A stretch of DNA of 64,000 bases, taken from the NCBI GenBank assembly GCA_963971405.1, contig OZ020490.1, positions 12,076,874 to 12,140,873 on the forward strand, read 5' to 3'. Origin of the DNA: Psococerastis gibbosa. Its lineage: Eukaryota; Arthropoda; Insecta; Psocodea; Psocidae. A program made the translations under genes and the position numbers. The notes below the pieces were generated by a model. That model saw nothing but the letters and a program-made list of their open reading frames with translations. It was not told the origin of the DNA and did not search any database. Positions 55,351-64,000 of this stretch are shown here, piece after piece (within the stretch, counting starts at the first letter, position 1; each line of letters starts with the position of its first letter).

Positions 55351-56432
55351 TTGTGTTATATATTTATATTATTTGTTTTAGACGACAGAATTTGATGACG
55401 ACGCCCAGAAGCTAACCCTAGCTAGCTTGAAAATAGCATGAATATAACTGATTTAACAGCAAGAGTAGCATGTAACACATTGCTAAACAAGCAATTTCAT
55501 TTTACTTCTAAAGTTCAATACCGGTTGGTTATCCCACCCCAAGCACTAAGGAGTAATGTTCATAGATGGGAACTTGTATCTAGGCTTCAGAATATGCACT
55601 GACTTAGTGGCTGACAGATAGCTTTTTACTAGTCCTGTAACTACCTAGGCCCACTAAGCACATTTATCGCAATTTTGAGAATTATAAATTTAACTCTACT
55701 CGGATTATAATCCGCAAAAAACATGGATCACAGCAGTGAAGATTGTTACACTGGTGCACGGAATACGGATCTCAATAAAAAAAACTTACTCTACGTAAAA
55801 ATCATTTTTAGCTGAAACATTATTAAAAAATATTAGACAAAAGAAAGCTACTGTTAGAATATCAACACATAGGATAAATTATTTTTTGTATCAAACCCCG
55901 GGGGTTTTCAGTCAAATAATTCCAAAAACTCCGATCAAAATTCTTCTTTAGGCTAACATTGTCACACAAGGGGTAGATTTGAAACCATTATTCTATGCAA
56001 TCAAACACGGTTAGGGCTTCTTACCCAAGCTATTGACTTACCTAAGTTTTCGATATAGTTGCAAATAAGTCGAATAACTACTCACATCCAATAAATTAGA
56101 GCTTTAAACGAGAATAACACATTTTTTTAAATAATATAATAAATAAAAAATACACTTTAAAAAAGACAACAAATTCGATTTTTCATGGCTTTTGAACGGT
56201 GTACTTAAAAACTCTCCAGAAATTATTTCCCAAGCTTCCATTACTTCCCTAACAAAGGTTTGAAACTTTAAAAACACAACACATTGATTTTATTGATACA
56301 GGGTTGGTCAAACTGATTGATGTCATCAGTTGTTTGTTGTTTATTACAAAAATTACAAAACATTTTTAACAGAGAAATTTGAATTCTCTTTGATATTAAA
56401 TATTGTTGAAAGGTAGTAAGTAAGAGGTTAAC

Positions 56433-56454
56433 ATGTCAATGTCAGCTATGGAAA
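56433..56454 (+). CDS. Chmp1: Chmp1 exon 1 (start codon)
   Basis: Encodes MSMSAME plus one base, in phase 1. Donor GTATCC is non-ideal. Chosen because it supplies the base that makes Lys with exon 2 and restores the family amino end. Confidence 0.65.
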
Positions 56455-59400
56455 GTATCCTTTTAATGTAATTTTAATTCCAGCGTTTTTTTTTTTTTTA
56501 AACATGGAAAGTTGGAAATGATTCATCCTCACGCAATGTAGCTAGTGGATTTCTTTGATTCTCTCTTATGGCATTGAGACTAACTTAATTAATAACTTGG
56601 TAGTTCATTGTTTTATTTTATTATATAGTAATTTTTATAGCTCAACTAAAATTCTCTAGGGTTAAATGTTGTTTATTGATAACTCCTTAACGCCAATTAC
56701 TAGAAAATCTGTTCAACCTAAAATTCGCAGTCAAGGAGCTGGAAAGAAGTGCAAAAAGATGCGAGAAAGAAGAGAAGGTGGAGAAGACAAAAATAAAAAA
56801 AGCCGTCCAAAAAGGTAACTTTGATTTGCATTCTGGGTAAAGGTTAAGTTTAGCTACCCCTCATAAAATCACAAATTTCTTTTTGTTTCTTTTTTTAAAA
56901 AAGATTAATCGCATACAAACAATTTAATTAATGTATCCGATTAACCTCTTCAGTCGCCTCTGTAGATTAGTACCCGTGTTGAGTTACGACACGTCTCCGA
57001 TCGCATGGCGTGTAAAGACTCGCACAAGTGTAAGCACTTTACCACCTGGCCATCGAATATCGTTGATTTAGCTGTAAGGAAACCCATTTCAGAAATAATT
57101 AAAAGTCGGAAAAGTATAGTTTTTGAGTTACAGCCGAATTTAGTTCGAATTTTTGCATTCTTTAAAAAATATTATTCTCATTCAAACAATTCCATGAATG
57201 TATCCGAATAACCTCTTCAGTCGCCTCTGTAGGTAATACCTGCGGTGAGTTACGGCAAGTCACAGATCGCATGATGTGTAGAGACTCGCACAAGTACGAA
57301 CAAGCTACCACTATGCCATTGAAGGCCGTAAAGAGCCATTTATTATATTTCTGTCTATTGGCTCAAAATATTATAGTGAACAAAACTAATTCTAAAATTA
57401 TTTCTCAATTTAAATTGTTTTTTTCTCATAAATTTAACTATATGTATTGCATTGCTTACGTTATTGCAGGGAATATGGAAGGTGCTCGAATTCATGCTGA
57501 GAATGCCATACGACAAAAGAATCAAGGGCTTAACTATTTGCGAATGAGTAGTCGAGTGGACGCAGTAGCTAGTCGTGTTCAGACAGCCTTAACAACTAGG
57601 AGGGTAAGCAACATAGTAACTCAGAAGAGAAATAAATTTTTTAGAGCTCTTGGAGAAGATTTTATAACCTCTGGTTTAAAGTTTGTGCTTTCGGATCAGT
57701 ACTTTTGCAGCAGGCTACATTTTTTATGGTTAATGTTTTAGTTGTTAGTTAATCTACAGCGTATTCAATGAAACAGCAAAAGTTGTAAGAGATTAAGCCT
57801 GGAGGTTCACACAATAAGCTAAATACAGCCAAAATAAAGCTATTAAGATGGCCAAGGACCCAAGGTCAAGTGTGCAGAACATAATGTCCCTGTATTCTGT
57901 TGTCAGTCCTACCTTTGCCATTTCCGCATATGTTTCCCCGCTATCGGCCTTACTTAGCTTATAGTTAGGCGTCATCTATTACATTTTATTATCTTTGGTT
58001 TAATCGGAAAAAAGAATGTTTTGTGAATTCATTTGGAATAGGCAGCTTTGGTCTGGCGCTTGGTCAATACAGACAAGAACTCCGCTAGGTTAGCTTAGTA
58101 ATAGAACAACAAAAAGTCAAGATTTATTTATTTATTAAAGAATTCGCTGTTTTAATCACGAGTCCTTTCCCAGCACCAACAAATTGAAAATATGTCTACA
58201 ATAAACAGAAAGAGTTGTATATTTGTATGCCTGCTGAATTTGTGTAATGCACCGATAACCCTCCATGGGGATTAGGCACAGTAAAAGTAAATAACTTATA
58301 AGGGCGATAATTCAAAACACAAATTACCTTGCAACGGTTATTTGATATTTAGGTAACACAATCCATGGCGGGGGTATGTAAAGCCATGGAGAGCGCCATG
58401 AAGTCAATGAATTTAGAAAAGATATCAGCGCTGATGGATAAATTCGAGACACAGTTCGAGGATTTGGACGTGCAGAGCTCGGTTATGGAGAACTCCATGG
58501 CACACACTACGACGACAACGGTACCGCAGAACGAGGTCGAGAGTTTGATGCAACAAGTCGCAGACGAGGCTGGGTATGTACAATAATAATAATAATACTG
58601 TCGCATGATTCCTCAGAGTCAGAGGTCAGCGTGAATCTAAGGTACCATGTAACATCTAAATCTGCTATACAATAAAAATATGGAACTTAGAACATGACGA
58701 GGCTGTTGAATTCTACGTGGATGTATTTTGGCAACAACAGACGCAGGCTAAGATCTTCGCCCTCCGGGGATGGGAGTCCGTCGTGTGAGAGTCATGATAA
58801 ATGAATCTAAGCACGAAAATACAGGCAACGGCGTTATTCGATAAGTGCGACTGATCACAGCGCCATCATCGGCCCTTCAAGGGAGTAGCGACAAGGCCGA
58901 AACCAGGCCCGGAGGGCCATGGCAATCTGAAGGGCGAAGATCTTGGCCTGCGTCTGTTGTTGCCCAAATACATCCAAGTAGAATACATCAGCCTCAGTCT
59001 TGTTCTTTAGGGTAAGTTCCATATTTATTATTATATGGCAGATTTATATGTTATATAGTCCCTCAGATGCACCCTGATCTCTGAATCTGAGGAATCATAC
59101 GACACAATAATAATAATGTGTTATTTTCCTTCCACAACAAAAATACATTGTGACATTTTGCCGTAACAGTGAAAGGGAAGGTAGGAAGGTCCCTATAGAA
59201 AATTCTGTCATACTTCTTAGTATAGCGCTTCCAGCTCAGCCGACTGCCTGATGTCTCAGAAATGCCCTTGATGCTAGTGTCCACATGCTCGGCGTGCACA
59301 GGATTTTTTGATGTCCGTCCTCCTTGTGTCCAACCTGATCGCGTAGTTTGTCCCGTTGTGTGCATGGGGCCGAGCACTGAAGGAGTATGTGCTCCAGTGT

Positions 59401-60968
59401 TTCATTAGCTAGACCACATGTACGGCATAACTGGAGATTCGGTTAGAATTCTGTCAGGGCCCATTGACATTGAATAACTTTGGACTATTGTACTATTAAG
59501 TGGAAGTCGGACTACCAGTTTTCATATCATATCATACATACTCTCTGATTACACGCTCTAATGTTCTCATATTTGAAACAAAATAGTCGAAACAAATTGA
59601 GTTGAAGAAAAATTGGAAAGTGTAATACCCAAATTACGATTCAAACAGTATACGGTATTTGAAAAAAAAACAGCTCATTTATTTCTTCGATCGAATGCAT
59701 ATTATTAGTGTAACCGAAACTAGACAATTTTTTTTTACGGCCACTTGGCTAAGTCAATAGCAGGTACAGCACAAACTTAGTTACTCCTAAATTGTGACGA
59801 CATCGTCCAACCCCCTTGTGAGGCATTGTAGGATCGATGATACCCCAAATTCAAGGATATCGCCAAAATGTCCCTTACTTCCGTGACCGAGTACCCCAAA
59901 CCTTGACGAATGGCAACTGTGAGTCTATCCCTCGCGGCTAGATCCATACGTGGGCAGCCCCATAAAATGTGTTCCACCGTTTCCGGTTGGCCACACTGGT
60001 CAGAGGCAGAGTCCACAATGGACATTCGCTGCAGGTGGCACTTCGTCCTGGTGTGTCCTGACGAGGCTGTCACCACGCCAGAGACTCAAACCACCCTCCC
60101 CATGCCACTTTGGGGAGGATTGAGTGACAGTACCGCCCCCTCTCATCGCAGTCCCACATCTGCTGCCACCAATCACGGCATCGGCCTTTGACACCGCTAT
60201 GGAAGTCCCTGACATCAATATAGTCGCAGGTTGGGCCCGATGAATTAATGTATTAATTTGCCCATCTATCGGACTCTTCATTGCCCTACATGAGCAGGCA
60301 CCCAGTACAAACTGATTTTGTGCCCATCCGCGGCTAAATCCCCTAGCTGGGCTCTGATGTCATTCTCCAATATGTGGTTCTTTTGGGCCTGGGGTGAAAC
60401 CAAAGCCGTCTGAGCAGACGCTGAGTCAGAGAAGATTGCGAATCTTTCTCCTCCTGCCCGAGTCTATTTGATGAACTTGATAATATTATTCAATAATATT
60501 GAATTATATTAATTGAGATGTTAGGGTAAAAAACTATGACCAAACGGTGTCAACAAGCTACATACTATGACATAGTATTGCATTAAAATGTAGAGGAGCG
60601 TTTTTTCTACTTTATGAAACCCCATTTATAGCTCTATGATCAATATTTTTGAGGAAATTGCCTTTGTACAAAAAACTACTATTAGGGTATCCGGTTGTCT
60701 AGGGCAACTTCTTGTCTGCGATCGTTTTTTGTACTACAACCCGCCAAGGACAGTTAAAAAACGTAGCGACCTTTACAATTTTTAACTTAACAAGCCATGG
60801 CGATGACTGCTTAAATTGAACGATATGAAATATTTTAATTTTGTTTTTTTAAGGCTTGAACTGAAGATGGAACTTCCACAAGGGCCTCAAGGAACCATTG
60901 GGACGGCCACAACTGCATCCACTGAGCAAGATGAACTGACCACCAGGCTTGCCAAACTGCGGCAGTAG
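56433..60968 (+). CDS. Chmp1: charged multivesicular body protein 1 (ESCRT-III), whole gene, 5 coding exons
   Basis: Exons 56433-56454, 56704-56814, 57470-57603, 58353-58573 and 60854-60968 join to 603 nt, 200 aa, the usual CHMP1 length. It is an ESCRT-III subunit that assembles on endosomal membranes and recruits the ATPase Vps4 during multivesicular-body formation and abscission. Visible features: a basic amino-terminal helix pair ([20 protein letters not shown]), then [39 protein letters not shown] and [15 protein letters not shown]. The C-terminal MIT-interacting motif is [12 protein letters not shown] (about residues 187-198), which binds MIT domains such as that of Vps4. Exon 1 encodes MSMSAME; its donor GTATCC is weak, but the joined amino end MSMSAMEKNLFNLKF closely resembles fly Chmp1. 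A TCAGT initiator-like site at 56326-56330 would give a short leader. It is transcribed away from ANKRD50. Confidence 0.93.
56704..56814 (+). CDS. Chmp1: Chmp1 exon 2
   Basis: Acceptor ATTACTAG, donor GTAACT. Encodes [20 protein letters not shown] and a Lys/Glu-rich helix ending KKAVQK, the basic membrane-binding helix 1. Confidence 0.9.
56882..57056 (-). mobile_element. tRNA-like SINE copy in Chmp1 intron 2
   Basis: Head, core and tail present; T/A-rich start at 56882 is the poly(A). Confidence 0.8.
57175..57328 (-). mobile_element. tRNA-like SINE copy in Chmp1 intron 2
   Basis: Head with A-box-like TGGCATAGTGGTAGC on the minus strand and the usual core; tail shortened. About 120 bp from the copy at 56882 and in the same orientation. 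Confidence 0.78.
57470..57603 (+). CDS. Chmp1: Chmp1 exon 3
   Basis: Acceptor GTTATTGCAG, donor GTAAGC. Encodes [20 protein letters not shown] through VQTALTTRR, the second half of the ESCRT-III helical hairpin. Phase 0 at the end. Confidence 0.94.
58353..58573 (+). CDS. Chmp1: Chmp1 exon 4
   Basis: Acceptor TTGATATTTAG, donor GTATGT. Encodes [39 protein letters not shown] and [11 protein letters not shown]. Ends in phase 2. Confidence 0.94.
58600..59105. mobile_element. imperfect foldback of about 505 bp in Chmp1 intron 4
   Basis: GTCGCATGATTCCTCAGAGT on the left pairs with the right end near 59090. Inner blocks around TATGGAACTTA and CAACAGACGCAGGCTAAGAT also pair with 58930-59030. Loop at about 58760-58930. 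No TSD identified. Confidence 0.65.
59220..59445 (-). pseudogene. LINE C-terminal fragment in Chmp1 intron 4
   Basis: The minus frame gives [18 protein letters not shown], the same knuckle type as the Jockey fragment, then about 40 open codons. Antisense to Chmp1. Confidence 0.7.
59777..60281 (-). pseudogene. second LINE C-terminal fragment in Chmp1 intron 4
   Basis: Minus frames include [10 protein letters not shown] and [19 protein letters not shown], RNase H/knuckle remains with at least one frameshift between 60000 and 60080. Confidence 0.7.
60854..60968 (+). CDS. Chmp1: Chmp1 exon 5 (MIM motif, stop)
   Basis: Acceptor TTGTTTTTTTAAG. Encodes [18 protein letters not shown] and the MIM1 helix, ending LRQ then TAG at 60966. 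Confidence 0.92.
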
Positions 60969-61253
60969 GTTTAATCAATTAGGATTATTTTGTTTTGAAA
61001 ACCTTTTTAAAGATAACAGGCAATTGCTTTTTTATTGCCTCAGCGACAGTGATTTGAGAAAAGATTAACTTAGCTGAACAATTTTTTCGTTTCAATCTGC
61101 AATTAATTCAAAGTGCCGCCCATAAAGTGCTTTGTTGCAAAATTGTAACAAGTTAGTTTCAGGCTAGGGACTAGAATTGGTATACGGTACCTGCACCTAA
61201 TTACTAGTATTTAGTTGGGTCATGTATCTTCTATTACGATCGTATTGCCTTCG

Positions 61254-61402
61254 TTGGGATGGTGGTAGCCCGTCGTACTTGTGCGAGTCTCTTCACACTA
61301 TGCGATCGGAGACCATTCGCAACTCAACACAGGCATTACCTACAGAGGCGACTGAAGAGGTTGTTCGGATATAGTCATTCAATCCCTTCATTCGATTAAT
61401 CT
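61254..61402 (+). mobile_element. tRNA-like SINE copy downstream of Chmp1 stop
   Basis: Plus orientation, GATGGTGGTAGC head, GAGGCGACTGAAGAGGTTGT core. Inside the probable 3' UTR. Confidence 0.78.
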
Positions 61403-62326
61403 TTTGTATGTTAAAATCAACGAACTCTTGAGTATCCAAGAAAATGTTTTCAAATAGTCGCGACCAGTGAACCAAGTTCTTTAGCCAAATGATTTTTAAC
61501 TTTCATTACAGATTGTAGAAGATTTCTGATTGGCTGTATCCAAAATTCCAAAACTGCCTTAATGACTTTTTGTGGGTTATTTCTTTGAAAATATTGTTAT
61601 TGAAATCTACCAACAAATTTGAAACGGTGAATTCTTTAACTAACCCAGCCACATTCCTGCGTGATTTCTTGGCAATATACTAATTTACGTCGTTGAATGA
61701 CGTCATCGTCGATAATTTTTGTTATGCTATTTAATTATTATTTTAAAATAATGGTCATAAATTGATAGAGTCTACAAGTACAAGCATTTGCTAAGACTTG
61801 GTAATTTAACATGATGTCGCCAAGTTTATAAAACTTTTTTTAATCTTATAATGTTATTGAATGTTCTGGTGATGGACGTTGCACATGCTTTCTCAAATAA
61901 GTTGTGTAGGAGCTCTTAATTTTATTGTAATATTCAATTTAATGAACCAATATGAATGTTGATAAATTCTATTTCAGCAAAGTTTTGGATTACAAATTAC
62001 ATTTAACAAAATTAAAATTCGCACCTTAACGCTGCTTTTAGATACTAGCTTCTAAGGCCAACAATGTTCCAAATGTTCAATACGCCTTTGCCTACAGATT
62101 TGAAGAAGTTGGAATTTTCCTCAACCTTCTGTCACTGAATTGTATTCATGTTTGTGGCCACAGAAGTTTGCCCAAAACACGCTGTATGTGCACGAAAACC
62201 AAAAGTAGTATGCTGACTTCATTTGGCCAAATATCTTGCGTGTTTACTTTAATTTATTAAGAATGTTTAAAGAACATATAATTGTTAATTTATATCGGAA
62301 ACACCGAAGGAGCTGAAAAAAGTGTA

Positions 62327-62332
62327 AATAAA
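62327..62332 (+). terminator. candidate Chmp1 polyadenylation signal
   Basis: AATAAA followed within 30 bp by T-rich, GT-containing sequence, about 1.36 kb after the Chmp1 stop. It implies a long 3' UTR. Other AATAAA-like hexamers exist nearby, so this is one possibility. Confidence 0.35.
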
Positions 62333-62349
62333 GGTGTATTTATGTTAAA

Positions 62350-64000
62350 ATTTGTTTCAATTTTATTGTCGTTATGTCGTTTATATAAAATATTTTAAAG
62401 GAATTAGGGCTTAATTTTGGGCTTATAACGTAAACACTTTGCCAATAAAACTTTGTGTATCCTGTATAGATTAGGAAGCATTCGGTGCTGTGAACATAGT
62501 AACTGACATTCGGTACTTAAGAGGCGTTTGAAGTAGAGATCGTATGAACGTATGTCGTTGCGTATAATGTGTTTCCAGGACTATATTGAGAGGAAATCGG
62601 AGTGGGAAAAGAATGATAAGTGTAAAAATCAAATATCAATCAGAAGAAAATTTTCGGATCATTTTGATACATGATACATACAAACATACACCTATACGGG
62701 CGGGCCATAACGCTAGGCGGACACGCGTAGCACCAGCCTGCCATAACGTTATCCGGTAATTTTTAAATTCCAGTTTTCTTCAATATTAATCGCTATTATT
62801 GCTTTGTCTTGGGTTCAAGGTGGAAGTATGCGGCATACGAAGCCTCCTAGTTAAGTAAAAAGTTTGCAAACCGACTTAATTAATTGATAATTAATATATT
62901 AGGTTTACTATAATGGCGTGTTTTCGTCGGTTCAATGCAATAGAATTGGCGCGAAATCACGGCCATCTGATTGGCTTGAAACCGCAGTGAACCGTCGGTT
63001 GAACTGTATGGACGGGCTCAGCCGAATTTTTATTTGGGGCAGGGTGGGGGGGGGGGGGGGGTCGCCGCAATTTAATATGATGACTTTATTGATTTTTTGC
63101 GCTACAATCTAAAACAATAATAATAAATATTAAATTAATGTAAAAAATTCTATATTTAATTTAAAAGTAGGTAGGCTACAAATATCACTAAAAAGTAAAA
63201 TAAAGTGTATGATGCTTTTGGAAAATGAATTATATTGTTAATAATTATATTATATCGTAGACTATATACGCGGCATTAACGGGGTATCTATTAGCGGCTT
63301 ACGATATTCAAACCACATTTCTGAATGTGAAAAGTTGTCATGAGATTGTTTTCAAGGGTCAACGAAATACCCAAAGCGGTTTTCTTTTTTGAGTTATAGG
63401 CTGCTCCAAATTTGCTGGATTTCTTGGAGTTTATTGGTTACCCTTGTCAAGTTGCATAACAATTAAATTTACTTGAATATTTTCAATTAGAACTCGTTCT
63501 GCCTCATAAAGTGATCTGTCGATGATCTCATGCAGTTGTGCATGATGGAGGATATAATTATTTAATTTATGATAATGATATAACATGAATCTTCACATCT
63601 GGACTGTATACAACACGATTGCATAACTAAACATTTGCAGTTTTTATAATTTTAGCCAATTAATTTCATCCACCAGCAAATAACAATGTTAAAAAATATT
63701 AAATAATAAAATAGGGCATCCATGCGTTGTTTATCAAATTCATTTTGAAAGCCTGTTGCGTGAACATAATCATTGTTATCAATTTTTGACACCGAAAAAA
63801 AACTTTAGATTATAGAAGTAAGTTATTAATATAATTATTATGTAAGTATATGTAACTGCAAACAGGGGAGCCAGAGGATATCCCCCAGGGAGGGAGAATT
63901 TGAATAAATAGGCGAAAAATAATAGGTACCGTAAATCTTGATTTTCAAAAGATAACTTCGCCTTTATGTAGGTACATTGGGACTAGGTATCTAGGGTCAA
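62350..64000. other. downstream region without recognised gene
   Basis: AT-rich, with one G-run repeat at 63039-63060 and a G-rich dispersed-repeat piece at 63862-63960. No supported reading frame. Confidence 0.6.

Larger units (their letters stand above)
49206..56432. other. intergenic region between divergent ANKRD50 and Chmp1
   Basis: SINE, hairpin MITE, hAT and Tc1-like elements and CR1/L2 remnants. 50460-50800 is less AT-rich and free of recognised repeats, so it may hold the ANKRD50 5' exon and promoter; that is a guess. 51133-51312 is a 60-codon plus-strand open stretch that I do not recognise. Confidence 0.45.

Overview
This is a eukaryotic (insect) genomic window that is AT-rich, intron-rich and crowded with transposons. 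I could rebuild three spliced protein-coding genes from exon to exon. Nothing in it is prokaryotic: there are no operons, CRISPR arrays or ribosome binding sites. The insect assignment rests on a complete gene of the multiple wing hairs (mwh) type, a planar-polarity effector known from insects, and on a CHMP1 whose amino end resembles fly Chmp1. The repeat mix (piggyBac, Harbinger, hAT and Tc1-type MITEs, Jockey-, RTE- and CR1/L2-like LINEs, tRNA-like SINEs) would suit a hemipteran, but I cannot name the species.

Layout. (1) 4768-25783, plus strand: mwh, eight coding exons summing to 3129 nt (1042 aa), a GBD-FH3 formin-like protein with no FH1/FH2 domain. (2) 25784-32104: intergenic, with a 3 x 147-bp tandem array and several hairpin MITEs. 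(3) 49148-32105, minus strand: ANKRD50, eighteen coding exons summing to 4491 nt (1496 aa), a NACHT-like P-loop NTPase plus a long ankyrin array, ending in ETPL, a candidate PDZ ligand. It is convergent with mwh. (4) 49206-56432: intergenic, full of MITE and LINE debris. (5) 56433-60968, plus strand: CHMP1 (ESCRT-III), five coding exons summing to 603 nt (200 aa), divergent from ANKRD50. (6) 60969-64000: probable CHMP1 3' UTR, then apparently empty sequence. Each joined reading frame closes exactly in phase, which is the main support for the models.

Functionally, mwh acts on actin in planar polarity, whereas ANKRD50 and CHMP1 both belong to endosomal membrane traffic (recycling and ESCRT-III). 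I see no evidence that the three are co-regulated.

Two unusual patterns stand out. First, at four exon edges (one in mwh, three in ANKRD50) a tandem duplication crosses the exon/intron junction. It leaves one or more extra copies of the exon end and splice site inside the intron. In mwh this is a five-fold 86-bp array carrying a GC-type splice donor. Second, a family of about 140-600-bp hairpin elements (TSD TWA, Harbinger-like) has arms that differ strongly between copies but remain complementary within each copy, down to the terminal bases. One copy sits inside another, and the related uninterrupted copy gives a natural empty site that fixes the 3-bp TSD. Further MITE families are supported by target-site duplications visible in the sequence: TTAA for piggyBac-like elements and 8 bp for hAT-like elements with long G/C runs.
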